A stretch of DNA of 64,000 bases, taken from the NCBI GenBank assembly GCA_029547705.1, contig JAKPOU010000063.1, positions 62,001 to 126,000 on the forward strand, read 5' to 3'. The notes below the pieces were generated by a model. The model made no database searches and had not been told where the DNA came from. It saw only the letters and a program-made list of their open reading frames with translations. This DNA comes from Bacteroidota bacterium (lineage in GTDB: Bacteria > Bacteroidota > Bacteroidia > Bacteroidales > VadinHA17). Positions 45,915 through 54,744 of this stretch are shown in pieces; positions within the stretch are counted from its first letter, which is position 1; each line of letters opens with the position of its first letter. The position numbers were made by a program, and so were the translations under genes.

Positions 45915-45922
45915 CAAATTTA
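45915..45922 (-). promoter_or_regulatory. -7 promoter element upstream of frr
   Basis: TAAATTTG on the minus strand matches TAnnTTTG, about 67 bases before the frr start and just after the pyrH stop. It suggests frr can also be transcribed separately. No clear -33 element. Confidence 0.35.
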
Positions 45923-45949
45923 ATAAAATATAGATAAAAGTGTGATCAG

Positions 45950-46666
45950 TCAGGAGGGATAAATGAGAGTTCCCGTCTTCTGGCCGCTGACAACCTTTTT
46001 CAGGTTTCCCGGAATATTCATGTTGAAAACAATGACAGGCATCCTGTTTTCACGGCACATGGTAAAGGCTGTCGAATCCATGACCTTCAGCCGGCGGGAG
46101 ATGACTTCGTCAAATGAAACACTGTCGAATTTTTCGGCATCGGCCACTTTCTCGGGATCGGCTGTATAAACCCCGTCCACCCGGGTGCCTTTCAGAAGAA
46201 GATCGGCCTTCAGTTCAACAGCCCGCAGAGCCGCAGCGGTATCGGTAGTGAAAAACGGATTGCCCGTTCCGCCGGCAATAATGCAGACAGTGCCTTTTTT
46301 CAGCTCCTCGTTTACAGTATCACGTATGTAGAGGTTGCCGACAGGCTCCATCCTTATCGAGGTATAGACCTTTGCGGCATATCCCTTATTTTGTATCGCG
46401 TTTTCGAGTGCCAGGCTGTTTATCACCGTTGCAAGCATACCCATCTGATCGCCCTTTACCCTGTCAAATCCCGATTCGCTTCCGCTCAGGCCCCTGAAGA
46501 TGTTGCCGCCTCCGATAACGATGGATATTTCGTATTTTTTTTCAGCCAGTTCCGCGACTTCTTTTGCATAGAAATCAAGTACTGACCCGTCAATCCCGTA
46601 ACTGCCTGATCCGGCAAGGGACTCACCGCTGAGTTTCAATAAAATTCTCCTGTATTTCATATTCAT
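45950..46666 (-). CDS. pyrH: UMP kinase
   Basis: A 238-residue bacterial UMP kinase of the amino-acid-kinase fold, making UDP from UMP. It shows RILLKLSGESL, the glycine loop VIGGGNIFRG, LALENAIQNKGY, FFTTDTAAALRAVELKADLLLKGT and DSTAF. Length is normal. It lies downstream of tsf but is separated from it by a terminator and a tandem-repeat array, so pyrH likely has its own promoter. Confidence 0.97.
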   Translation of the reverse strand: MNMKYRRILLKLSGESLAGSGSYGIDGSVLDFYAKEVAELAEKKYEISIVIGGGNIFRGLSGSESGFDRVKGDQMGMLATVINSLALENAIQNKGYAAKVYTSIRMEPVGNLYIRDTVNEELKKGTVCIIAGGTGNPFFTTDTAAALRAVELKADLLLKGTRVDGVYTADPEKVADAEKFDSVSFDEVISRRLKVMDSTAFTMCRENRMPVIVFNMNIPGNLKKVVSGQKTGTLIYPS

Positions 46667-46703
46667 GTAAGGGACTAACAGTGATGAAACAGCGCGAAAT
46701 TAA

Positions 46704-46730
46704 TAAAAAAAGGAGACAATGAATGTCTCC
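46704..46730 (-). terminator. Rho-independent terminator after the tsf unit
   Basis: On the minus strand GGAGACA (46724-46730) pairs with TGTCTCC (46712-46718) around a 5-base loop, then runs into seven T. It ends the rplM-rpsI-rpsB-tsf unit before pyrH. Confidence 0.75.
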
Positions 46731-46810
46731 CTGATTGTTTTACCCCTTTGGTGACACCTGTTACGGTACGGGGAAATATGTCTTCAGCACTGGTTCCGTC
46801 CGGTTCGGTA

Positions 46811-46927
46811 TCCTCCGTTGCCCGGGACCGTTCATTGCAGGCTTCCTCCGTTGAGCGGGACCGTTCATTGCAGGTTTCCTGCGTTACCCCGGATCGTTCA
46901 TTGCAGGCTTCCTGCGTTACCCGGGGC
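46811..46927. repeat. 33-bp tandem repeat with internal hairpins in the tsf-pyrH gap
   Basis: Units containing GACCGTTCATTGCAGG start at 46826, 46859 and 46892 (period 33), with partial flanking units. Several contain GCAGGnTTCCTGC, which folds as a short hairpin. The array lies in the 3' untranslated part of the tsf transcript. The plus-strand frame across it is a repeat by-product. Confidence 0.8.
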
Positions 46928-46972
46928 GGTCCCTTTTCCTGTTCTGATGAGAGGTGCCGGCAGTGAAAGGAT

Positions 46973-47803
46973 TTAAATAGTCAGGCTGTGTCTTTCAAAG
47001 CCTGTAACCTTAAGCGAGTCGCCTGCCGTTTTAAGATACTGGCCAACGGTTATTTTGCTGTCCTTAATGAAATCCTGGTTCAGCAGTGTGCTTTCCTTGT
47101 AGAATTTGGCAAGCTTGCCCTGGGCTATTTTCTCAAGCATGGCTTCCGGCTTGCCTTCGCGTCTTGCCTGTTCCCTTCCAATTTCCAGTTCCTGGTCGAT
47201 AACTGACTGTGGAACATCTCCCTTGTCAACAGCAACGGGATTCATTGCGGCAACCTGCATTACAACATCCTTATAGACCTGCTGGTCGAGTCCGGCCCTG
47301 TCAAAACCCGTGAGGGCGGCCAGTTTGTTGCCCGGGTGAATATATGCCTGTACAAAGGGAGCTTCAATCCTGTAATAAGCTGAAAGTTCCAGCTTCTCAC
47401 CGATAATTCCTATATACTCAACCACTTTCTCACCAACAGTGACACCATCCATGGGCAGGGATTTAAGTTCTTCGAGATCAGCAGGATTGCTTTTCATGGC
47501 AAGATCCAGTATCTGATTGGCGAATCCCACAAACTCGGCATTCTTGGCAACGAAATCCGATTCACTGTTCAGCACTATCATGATACCTCTTTTCCCGTCA
47601 TCGCTTACCCTGGCCAGGACAACTCCTTCAGAAGCTTCCCGGTCAGCCCTCTTGTTTGCTACAGACTGTCCCTTTTTCCTGATTATTTCCACTGCCTTTT
47701 CAAAATTGCCTTCGGCTTCCTCAAGAGCCTTCTTACAATCCATCATCCCTGCAAGGGTCATTCGTCTCAGTCTGGCAATATCTGCCGCACTAATTGTAGC
47801 CAT
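46973..47803 (-). CDS. tsf: Translation elongation factor Ts
   Basis: A 276-residue EF-Ts, the nucleotide exchange factor for EF-Tu. The N-terminal UBA-like domain reads ISAADIARLRRMTLAGMMDCKKAL, and the core contains VLNSESDFVAKN. VVMQVAAMNP and VGQYLKTAGDSLKV lie in the C-terminal part. Cotranscribed after rpsB with a 37-base gap, the near-universal order. Length is normal for Bacteroidota. Confidence 0.97.
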   Translation of the reverse strand: MATISAADIARLRRMTLAGMMDCKKALEEAEGNFEKAVEIIRKKGQSVANKRADREASEGVVLARVSDDGKRGIMIVLNSESDFVAKNAEFVGFANQILDLAMKSNPADLEELKSLPMDGVTVGEKVVEYIGIIGEKLELSAYYRIEAPFVQAYIHPGNKLAALTGFDRAGLDQQVYKDVVMQVAAMNPVAVDKGDVPQSVIDQELEIGREQARREGKPEAMLEKIAQGKLAKFYKESTLLNQDFIKDSKITVGQYLKTAGDSLKVTGFERHSLTI

Positions 47804-47840
47804 AGATCCTGGTTTTAAATTTATTGATTAATTATATTGT

Positions 47841-48806
47841 TTATTCCTCTTCGTCAATACTGTAGATGAGGTCATCATCTTCGTCGGTGTCGCCTGAATC
47901 ATCATCATCGTCGCTGTCTTCCCCGTCATCATCCTCATCCGTATCTTCAGCGTCTGCATCCTCATCGGGACGGGAATAATCCCTGCGCGGTACGCTTTCC
48001 TCCTCCTCTTCCTCATCATCGCCGTCCAGGCCTGAGAGTGACGCGGATACTCCCGCTGCAACAGTATCCTTCCTGACAACCCTTCTTTCCCTGGTTCCCG
48101 GCTCCTTGTCCTTCTCCATCTTTCTCTCATTGAGACCCTCTTCAATAGCCTGGCAAAGTATTTCAGTTATCAGGGAAATCGATTTGGAGGCATCGTCATT
48201 GGCAGGTATCGGAAAATCTATTTCCGTGGGATCGGAGTTTGTATCCACCATTGCAAATACCGGTATACCCAGGCGCTTTGCCTCTCTCACGGCAATATGT
48301 TCCTTGCATATGTCGACGACAAAAAGTGCAGAGGGAAGGCGTGTAAGGTCGGCAATGCTTCCGAGGTTCTTTTCAAGCTTGGCTCTCTGCCTGGTGATCT
48401 GGAGCTTTTCGCGTTTTGAAAGGTTTGAGAATGTGCCGTCGGCAGCCATTCTGTCAATGGAACTCATTTTCTTGACCGCTTTGCGGATGGTCGGGAAGTT
48501 CGTAAGCATGCCGCCGGGCCAGCGTTCGGTCACATAGGGCATATTTACTCTGTTGACTTTATCGGCAACGATCTCCTTGGCCTGTTTCTTCGTTGCCACG
48601 AAAAGGATTTTCTTTCCCGACTTGGCAATCTGCTTCATTGCTGAAGCTGCTTCATCAAGCTTGTCAATGGTTTTTTCAAGATCAATGATATGAATACCAT
48701 TGCGTTCCATAAAAATATACGGAGCCATGGCAGGATTCCATTTTCTTTTCAGATGTCCGAAATGTACTCCTGCATCAAGTAATTGTTTAAAATCTGTTCT
48801 GGGCAT
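47841..48806 (-). CDS. rpsB: Ribosomal protein S2 with a long acidic tail
   Basis: A 321-residue S2. Residues 1-225 are canonical (LLDAGVHFGHLKRKWNPAMAPYIF; GKKILFVATKKQAKEIV; RWPGGMLTNFPTIRKA; GIPVFAMVDTNSDPTEIDFPIPANDDA). The last 95 residues are an extension of Asp/Glu/Ser runs after an RRVVRKD linker. Many Bacteroidota S2 proteins have some acidic tail; this one is long. Expressed with tsf. Confidence 0.95.
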   Translation of the reverse strand: MPRTDFKQLLDAGVHFGHLKRKWNPAMAPYIFMERNGIHIIDLEKTIDKLDEAASAMKQIAKSGKKILFVATKKQAKEIVADKVNRVNMPYVTERWPGGMLTNFPTIRKAVKKMSSIDRMAADGTFSNLSKREKLQITRQRAKLEKNLGSIADLTRLPSALFVVDICKEHIAVREAKRLGIPVFAMVDTNSDPTEIDFPIPANDDASKSISLITEILCQAIEEGLNERKMEKDKEPGTRERRVVRKDTVAAGVSASLSGLDGDDEEEEEESVPRRDYSRPDEDADAEDTDEDDDGEDSDDDDDSGDTDEDDDLIYSIDEEE

Positions 48807-48919
48807 GTATCAATATTTAAGTTTACATTCTTTATTGTCAATCACAGAGTAGTTCCCTTGCGGGAAGTCTTTGCAATTTAGATACTAAACTTCCATCTCA
48901 TCCGCTAAGGCAGCTGTTC

Positions 48920-49306
48920 CTAGCGTTTGCTGAACTGGAATCTCTTCCGGGCCCCGGGCCTGCCGGGCTTTTTCCTTTCAACCACACGGGGATCGCGGGT
49001 TATAAAACCATTTGCCTTGAGAATAGTCTTGTTTTCCTCATCAATCCTGACCAATGCCCTTGATATTCCGAGCCGCAGTGCTTCAGCCTGACCCTTTACC
49101 CCGCCACCTGAAAGATTGACGGTAATGTCATACTTGTCTGAAGCATCCAGAAGAAGCAGCGGCTGGGTAACAATATAGTGAAGCGTAGCCTGTCCGAAAT
49201 AATCCTTGTAATCCTTGCCGTTAATTGTGATGTTGCCCCTGCCGTTGCTCAGATATACCCTGGCGACGGCTGCTTTTCTTCTTCCAATAGCATTGATAGG
49301 TTCCAT
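48920..49306 (-). CDS. rpsI: Ribosomal protein S9
   Basis: A 128-residue S9. It begins [19 protein letters not shown] and ends [18 protein letters not shown], the basic tail that reaches the P-site t[26 protein letters not shown] is the central signature. It follows rplM by 9 bases, the conserved L13-S9 pair. Confidence 0.97.
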   Translation of the reverse strand: MEPINAIGRRKAAVARVYLSNGRGNITINGKDYKDYFGQATLHYIVTQPLLLLDASDKYDITVNLSGGGVKGQAEALRLGISRALVRIDEENKTILKANGFITRDPRVVERKKPGRPGARKRFQFSKR

Positions 49307-49315
49307 ATGAGTGAG

Positions 49316-49768
49316 TTAGTTGTTTGTGTATTCAATTTTTCTGGGTTGCTGGGCTTCATGGGGATGGGAAGATCCGCTATATACATACATGTTTCTGAAC
49401 AATGCCCTGCCCAGGCGGTTTTTGGGAAGCATTCCCCTGACAGCCCTTTCAATGAGACCGGCAGGATTCTTCTTTAAAAGGGTAGCAGCTGTGGTGAACC
49501 TTTGCCCGCCGGGATAGCCGGTATGGCTTACATATTTTTTATCCGTCCATTTATCCCCGCTCAGTGAAACCTTCTCAGCATTTATAACAATAACATTGTC
49601 GCCGCAGTCAACATGAGGTGTAAAATTTACCTTGTGTTTTCCTCTCAGCAAACCCGCTATCATGGTTGCCAGGCGTCCGAGGGCTGCTCCTTCCGCATCA
49701 ATAACTACCCATTCCTTGCTTACGGTTGCCCTGTTTGCCGATACTGTTTTATAGCTTAAGGTGTCCAC
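49316..49768 (-). CDS. rplM: Ribosomal protein L13
   Basis: A 150-residue L13 starting at GTG 49768 (VDTLSYKTVSANRATVSKEW). Core blocks are WVVIDAEGAALGRLATMIAGLL, GDNVIVINAEK, YVSHTGYPGG and AVRGMLPKNRLGRALFRNMYVY. A longer open frame with ATG at 49834 is rejected: it would start inside the promoter element at 49832-49839, and the family start aligns with the GTG. First gene of the rplM-rpsI unit. Confidence 0.95.
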   Translation of the reverse strand: MDTLSYKTVSANRATVSKEWVVIDAEGAALGRLATMIAGLLRGKHKVNFTPHVDCGDNVIVINAEKVSLSGDKWTDKKYVSHTGYPGGQRFTTAATLLKKNPAGLIERAVRGMLPKNRLGRALFRNMYVYSGSSHPHEAQQPRKIEYTNN

Positions 49769-49831
49769 TTGTCTTACTTTTTTGTTTAAAAACTTTGACT
49801 TACTGTTAAAACCCGCTAATTTTCGGGATTG

Positions 49832-49839
49832 CAAAAATA
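49832..49839 (-). promoter_or_regulatory. -7 promoter element for rplM-rpsI
   Basis: TATTTTTG on the minus strand matches TAnnTTTG, 64 bases before the GTG start of rplM. A T-rich stretch lies at the -33 position. Confidence 0.5.
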
Positions 49840-49900
49840 CAACATATTTGATAAAAAAAAAGAATTTGCAGGAATTTATTCAGGCAGCTCAAAGCATGCT

Positions 49901-49908
49901 TATTTTTG
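49901..49908 (+). promoter_or_regulatory. -7 promoter element for guaD
   Basis: TATTTTTG on the plus strand, 42 bases before ATG 49950. Together with the rplM element it makes a compact divergent promoter region of about 75 bases. Confidence 0.5.
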
Positions 49909-49949
49909 CAAACCATTTCAACAGTAATGTATTTCATTTAATCTGCCTT

Positions 49950-50423
49950 ATGGAAAAAGACCGTGTTTTTTTATGCAGGGCCCTGGAAATTGCAGTTCAG
50001 GGAGTGAACGAGGGGGGAGGGCCCTTCGGTGCGCTGATTGCTAAAGACGGAAGGATAATTGCCGAAAGCTGGAATAATGTTGTTCTTTCAGCGGATCCCA
50101 CGGCCCATGCAGAAATCAATGCCATAAGAAAAGCCTGCGAAATTCTCGGAACCCACGATCTTGCAGATTGCATACTATACTCTTCATGCGAACCCTGTCC
50201 CATGTGCCTGGGCGCCGTTTACTGGGCAGGAATAAAGAAGGTTGTATATGCCTTCGACCGGAAGGAGGCAGAAAAGGCAGGCTTCAGCGATAAATTCATC
50301 TATGATGAGATAATGCTGGAACCTTCATCAAGGCATGTCCGCTTCCTTCATATTCCCGGTTGCTGCAACGGACCGGACCCTTTCAGGAAGTGGAATGAAA
50401 ATGAAAATAAAATCCCCTACTGA
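49950..50423 (+). CDS. guaD: Guanine deaminase, cytidine-deaminase-like fold
   Basis: A 157-residue zinc deaminase. Zn ligands and the catalytic Glu are in TAHAEINAIRKA and SSCEPCPMCLGAVYWAGI. The whole chain aligns with Bacillus-type GuaD (GVNEGGGPFGALIAKDGRIIAE; FSDKFIYDEI), which converts guanine to xanthine. ATG 49950 is chosen because a TATTTTTG promoter element lies at 49901; an earlier in-frame ATG at 49761 would place that promoter inside the gene. The glycosylase pseudogene begins right after the stop (TGATATG). Confidence 0.88.
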   Translation: MEKDRVFLCRALEIAVQGVNEGGGPFGALIAKDGRIIAESWNNVVLSADPTAHAEINAIRKACEILGTHDLADCILYSSCEPCPMCLGAVYWAGIKKVVYAFDRKEAEKAGFSDKFIYDEIMLEPSSRHVRFLHIPGCCNGPDPFRKWNENENKIPY

Positions 50424-50424
50424 T

Positions 50425-50938
50425 ATGGAAGGGGAAAAAAGGCTGTCCGCGGAATTCTTCTCGCGGGACGTTCTTGAGGTTGCACCTGAACTTATCGGAA
50501 AGTACCTGGTGATCCGGCGGGGCAGTGTGCCGGAAAGATATATGATTACGGAAACCGAGGCATACCGCGGGACTGAAGACAAGGCCTGCCATGCCAGCCA
50601 GGGGGAAACCCCGAGAAACAGGGTGATGTACGGAAGGGGAGGCAGGATCTATGTCTATCTCATATATGGCATGTACTGGATGCTGAATTTTGTAACCGGA
50701 GAGGAAAATAATCCCCAGGCTGTTCTCATCAGGGCCCTTGAGGGGCTCACGGGCCCGGGTAAGCTGACCAGGGAACTCGGAATAGGACCGTTCCTTTTAT
50801 GGTGAAGACCTTGCAGTGTCTGGCAGGATCTGGGTTGAGGACGGCGGTATCAGTCCGTCCTTCAGGCAGGGCCCGAGGATAGGAATTGATTATGCCGGTG
50901 AATTCTGGAAAAACAAACCGTGGAGATATTATATCTGA
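50425..50938 (+). pseudogene. 3-methyladenine DNA glycosylase (AAG type) with a frameshift
   Basis: The first 118 codons encode the N-terminal two thirds of an alkyladenine glycosylase (EFFSRDVLEVAPELIGKYLV; ITETEAYRGTEDKACHAS; GRIYVYLIYGMYWMLNFV; LTGPGKLTRELGI). One G too many in ATAGGACCG (about 50776-50780) then shifts the frame, and the chain ends at 50805. Removing one G continues as DRSFYGEDLAVSGRIWVEDGG and on to PRIGIDYAGEFWKNKPWRYYI, ending at 50938, exactly like intact family members. It is either a recent loss or a homopolymer sequencing error. The enzyme excises alkylated purines. Confidence 0.82.
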
Positions 50939-50982
50939 TAATTTTTTACGTTCTTTAGCTCAAATATTCAAAATATTTCCTT

Positions 50983-53900
50983 ATGAATTCAGTATTGGAC
51001 ATTTTCCGACGCTGGAACAATATTGCCGGATGGTCAGTCTTTGCCGTTTCGGCAGCCGTTTACCTGATGACTGCCGAACCGACCGTCAGTTTCTGGGATT
51101 GCGGTGAATTCATTCTTTCCGCATTCCGGCTCCAGGTCGGCCATCCGCCGGGAGCACCGCTCTTTCTGATGCTGGGCCGTGTTGCCACATTCTTTGCCGG
51201 AGGCGATGTGTTGAAGGTGGCTTTTACGGTGAACAGCTTTTCGGCTATCTGCAGTGCTCTGACAATCCTCTTCCTCTTCTGGTCGGTCACCCACCTCGTG
51301 AGGAGAGTTGTAAGCAGGGACGGAGAGCTTCAGGCAAAGCATATTCTTCCGGTTATAGGCAGCGGAGCTGCCGGAGCCCTGGCTTACACATTTTCCGATA
51401 CTTTCTGGTTTTCGGCAGTGGAAGGGGAACTGTATGCCCTTTCATCGCTCTGTACCGCACTTGTCTTCTGGACCATGCTCAAATGGGAGGAGGAAGCGGA
51501 CAAACCCTATGCCGGACGATGGATCATTCTCACAGCCTATATCATCGGACTCAGCCTGGGAATTCACCGGCTTAACCTCCTGGTAATCCCGGTTCTCGTG
51601 TTTGTGGTCTATTTTAAAAAATATGAGATCAGCGGGAAGGGAATCCTGAACACCCTGCTGACTGCCATTCTGACTCTGGGTTTTATGGTCTTTGTGCTCA
51701 TACCGGGAGTGCCGAAGGCTGCCGGATGGTTTGAACTGTTTTTTGTAAATGCTCTCGGACTTCCATATAATACCGGACTGTTCGTTTTTCTTGCGGCAGT
51801 GACTGTTCTGCTGGTTGCCGGTATCAGATATTCAATCCGGAAGAAGAATATCATTCTCAATTATATCATTACGGCGCTGACGGTGATAATGATAGGTCAC
51901 TCATCCTATGCAATGATCATGATACGTTCATCGGCCAGGCCTCCGATGAACCAGAACAATCCCTCAGACATTTTCGCCCTCGGGTATTATATCAATATGG
52001 AGCAGTACGGCAGTGCCCCGCTGCTTTTCGGACCTTACTACAGTGCACCGGCCATTGATGTGAAAAACAGGGTGTCGGGATACAACAAGGTTGACGGAAA
52101 GTATGAACCCTATTACCGGCCGGAATATAAATATGACAACAGGTTTGAGACTGTCTTTCCCAGAATGTACAGCCGTGATCCTGAACATGAACAGGCCTAT
52201 ACTTACTGGGCCGGGATAAGGGGGAAGAAATATACCATCACTTCCGGGTCAGGCAAGAGAACGCTTGTATGCCCTACTTTCGGGGAAAACCTGAAATTCT
52301 TCTTCAGGTATCAGGCAGGATTCATGTATTTCAGATACTTCATGTGGAATTTTGCAGGCAGGCAGAACGATATTCAGGGCAACGGAAACAAGATACACGG
52401 GAACTGGATATCGGGATTCAGGTTTATTGACAATGCCAGGCTGGGCAGCCAGGACCAGCTGCCCTCGGAGCTTCTGGAAAATCCCGGCAGGAACAGGTAT
52501 TACATGCTTCCGCTGCTCCTGGGTATAGCGGGCATATTATGGCAGTACCGCAGAGACAGGAAGGGTCTTTTTCTTGTTTTCCTGTTCTTTTTCATGACAG
52601 GTCTTGCAATCATTGTATACCTGAACCAGTCGCCAAACCAGCCCAGGGAAAGGGATTATGCCTATGCCGGCTCCTTCTATGCCTTTGCAATGTGGATAGG
52701 AATGGGTGTGATGTTTTTGTACGAATTGCTGAACAGGATATTGAAATCCGCCCCGGCTGCAATAACGGCTCTTGCTGCCGTCACTGCAGCGGGCCCTGTG
52801 CTGATGGCCGCGGAGAACTGGGATGATCACGACCGGTCGGGCCGCTACACAGCCAGGGATATAGGTGCCAATTACCTGGAGTCATGTGCTCCCGGTGCTG
52901 TAATTTTCACCTATGGCGACAATGATTCCTTCCCGCTCTGGTATATTCAGGATGTTGAGGAAGTGAGAACCGACGTCAGGGTGGCAAACCTGAGCTATCT
53001 CCAGGCCGGATGGTATATAGAGATGATGAGGCAGAAGGCATTTAAGTCGGAACCCCTTCCCCTGTCACTGGATCAGGATAAATACCGTGAGGGGCAGCGT
53101 ACACAGATCCCTGTACTGTCAAGGATTGATGATCCGGTCAATATCAGGGAGCTTGTGAATTTTGCGGGGATGGATGACAGGAAATATCTTGTTGACATCT
53201 CCGGAAGAGGGGATTATGTGAATTATTTCCCCGGCAACAAAGTGCTTATAGATGTTGATACTTCCGTTGTACTGTCCAACGGAACGGTTAAGGAATATTT
53301 CAGGAACAGGCTTCTTTCACCCATTGTATGGGAAATTACATCATCGGATGCATTCAAGAATGATCTTGCAATAATGGACCTGCTGGCAACCAGCAAATGG
53401 ACCCGTCCGGTTTATTTTTCAACCACGGTGCCTTCCAGCCAGTACAACGGTCTTGAAAAATTCTTTGTCCAGGAGGGCATGGCATACAGAATAGTTCCGA
53501 TAAACACGGATAATTCGCAGGGCGGGGATTATGGAATAATTGACCACGTGGTCATGTACGACAATATGATGAACAGGTTCAGATGGGGCAATGCTGAAGA
53601 TCCCTCGGTTTACCTGGATGAGAACAATAAACGTATGTTCAGCAATTTCAGGAGAATGTTCGGAAACCTTGGAAGGGCATTGCTGGCGGCAGGAGATACG
53701 GTCAGGGCTGTTGAGGTTGCAAGGAGGGGCATGGAGATTGTTCCGGCCGAAAAGCTTCAGCACGACTTTTTCAGCATAGGACTGGCTGAAGTACTGATAA
53801 AGGCGGGACAAAAGGAGGAAGGCCTGAGGCTGGCAGGGGATATCATCAATCATGCCCGGGAATATCTCGATTACGCCATCAGTCTGGATGCCGGCAGGAG

Positions 53901-54048
53901 ATACGGACTTGACTATCCGACAGGCATAAACATGCAGGCACTTCTGGATCTCTACCGGCTGTCAATTGATCTGAAGGAAAGCGATCTGACAAGCATTACC
54001 GAGGCCCTGATAGGTAACTACTATGACAGGCTTTACAGCAGGGGCTGA
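50983..54048 (+). CDS. DUF2723-family multi-pass membrane protein
   Basis: A 1021-residue inner-membrane protein. The diagnostic N-terminal block is LMTAEPTVSFWDCGEFILSA followed by GHPPGAPLF. About a dozen hydrophobic helices lie between residues 12 and 610, then a soluble part of about 400 residues begins with DIGANYLESCAPGAVIFTYG. The last 150 residues look TPR-like (LGRALLAAGDTVRAVEVARR). The fold resembles GT-C glycosyltransferases, with an acidic motif in the first loop (WDCGE), so transfer of a lipid-linked sugar to protein or polymer is a reasonable inference. The length is typical of Bacteroidota members. It precedes a polysaccharide deacetylase by 6 bases. Confidence 0.88.
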   Translation: MNSVLDIFRRWNNIAGWSVFAVSAAVYLMTAEPTVSFWDCGEFILSAFRLQVGHPPGAPLFLMLGRVATFFAGGDVLKVAFTVNSFSAICSALTILFLFWSVTHLVRRVVSRDGELQAKHILPVIGSGAAGALAYTFSDTFWFSAVEGELYALSSLCTALVFWTMLKWEEEADKPYAGRWIILTAYIIGLSLGIHRLNLLVIPVLVFVVYFKKYEISGKGILNTLLTAILTLGFMVFVLIPGVPKAAGWFELFFVNALGLPYNTGLFVFLAAVTVLLVAGIRYSIRKKNIILNYIITALTVIMIGHSSYAMIMIRSSARPPMNQNNPSDIFALGYYINMEQYGSAPLLFGPYYSAPAIDVKNRVSGYNKVDGKYEPYYRPEYKYDNRFETVFPRMYSRDPEHEQAYTYWAGIRGKKYTITSGSGKRTLVCPTFGENLKFFFRYQAGFMYFRYFMWNFAGRQNDIQGNGNKIHGNWISGFRFIDNARLGSQDQLPSELLENPGRNRYYMLPLLLGIAGILWQYRRDRKGLFLVFLFFFMTGLAIIVYLNQSPNQPRERDYAYAGSFYAFAMWIGMGVMFLYELLNRILKSAPAAITALAAVTAAGPVLMAAENWDDHDRSGRYTARDIGANYLESCAPGAVIFTYGDNDSFPLWYIQDVEEVRTDVRVANLSYLQAGWYIEMMRQKAFKSEPLPLSLDQDKYREGQRTQIPVLSRIDDPVNIRELVNFAGMDDRKYLVDISGRGDYVNYFPGNKVLIDVDTSVVLSNGTVKEYFRNRLLSPIVWEITSSDAFKNDLAIMDLLATSKWTRPVYFSTTVPSSQYNGLEKFFVQEGMAYRIVPINTDNSQGGDYGIIDHVVMYDNMMNRFRWGNAEDPSVYLDENNKRMFSNFRRMFGNLGRALLAAGDTVRAVEVARRGMEIVPAEKLQHDFFSIGLAEVLIKAGQKEEGLRLAGDIINHAREYLDYAISLDAGRRYGLDYPTGINMQALLDLYRLSIDLKESDLTSITEALIGNYYDRLYSRG

Positions 54049-54054
54049 CAGGTT

Positions 54055-54666
54055 ATGAGGTTTTTTACCATCCCCTCCCTTGCTGCCCGGATCTATCCCG
54101 AAGCCCTGTTCAGGATCAGGACGAGGGAGAAAATCCTTTGCCTTACATTTGATGACGGACCTGATCCGGAATCCACTCCGGAACTTCTTGAAATACTGGA
54201 AAGGCATAATGTAAGGTCCATTTTTTTCTGTGACGGAAGAGCGGCTGAAACCTATCCGGGCCTGGTGGGCATGATAAGGGACAGGGGCCATATTGTGGGA
54301 AATCACGGCTATAATCACCTGAACGGCTGGAGTACCTCAGCGGGTGAATACTGCAGGGATGTGAAAAGGGCTTCCGGATTTACTTCAGCAAGTTTATTCC
54401 GGCCCCCGTACGGATTATTACGCTATAACCAGTATCTTCGCCTTAAGACTTCATTCAGGATAGTATTCTGGGATGTGATGCCCTATGATTTTGACCGGGA
54501 ATTTCCGCCGGCCCGGTCACTTGAAATCCTGAACAGGCGGATCAGGCCGGGATCAGTGATAGTACTCCATGACAGGCAGGATTCGACTTCGGTTCTGTTC
54601 CTTGATGAATTTCTTGAGACTTCAGCCGGGAAAGGCTGGGAATTCCGCTGTCCTGACTTACAATAA
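54055..54666 (+). CDS. Polysaccharide deacetylase (NodB-type)
   Basis: A 203-residue CE4-type deacetylase. The catalytic motifs are LTFDDGPDPEST (metal Asp), NHGYNHL (metal His pair), FRPPYGLLRYNQ, WDVMPYDFD and VIVLHDRQDS. The family removes acetyl groups from peptidoglycan or surface glycans. No signal peptide is evident, so a cytoplasmic or loosely attached location is possible. The gene follows the DUF2723 protein by 6 bases, suggesting a common surface-glycan role. Confidence 0.9.
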   Translation: MRFFTIPSLAARIYPEALFRIRTREKILCLTFDDGPDPESTPELLEILERHNVRSIFFCDGRAAETYPGLVGMIRDRGHIVGNHGYNHLNGWSTSAGEYCRDVKRASGFTSASLFRPPYGLLRYNQYLRLKTSFRIVFWDVMPYDFDREFPPARSLEILNRRIRPGSVIVLHDRQDSTSVLFLDEFLETSAGKGWEFRCPDLQ

Positions 54667-54744
54667 TTTGAATTATTGCTCAGCAGGCTTTACTTTTATA
54701 GCTGGAAATTATAATTTTCGGGAAAAGCCAAATTAAATGCGCAG

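Noticed and set aside
46748..46966. 72-codon plus-strand frame between pyrH and tsf
   Set aside because: It is created by the 33-bp tandem repeat (unit length a multiple of three) and has no start signal or family; it runs antisense to the operon.
49761..49949. 63-codon upstream extension of guaD
   Set aside because: It contains the guaD promoter element and part of rplM on the other strand; homologues begin at MEKDR.
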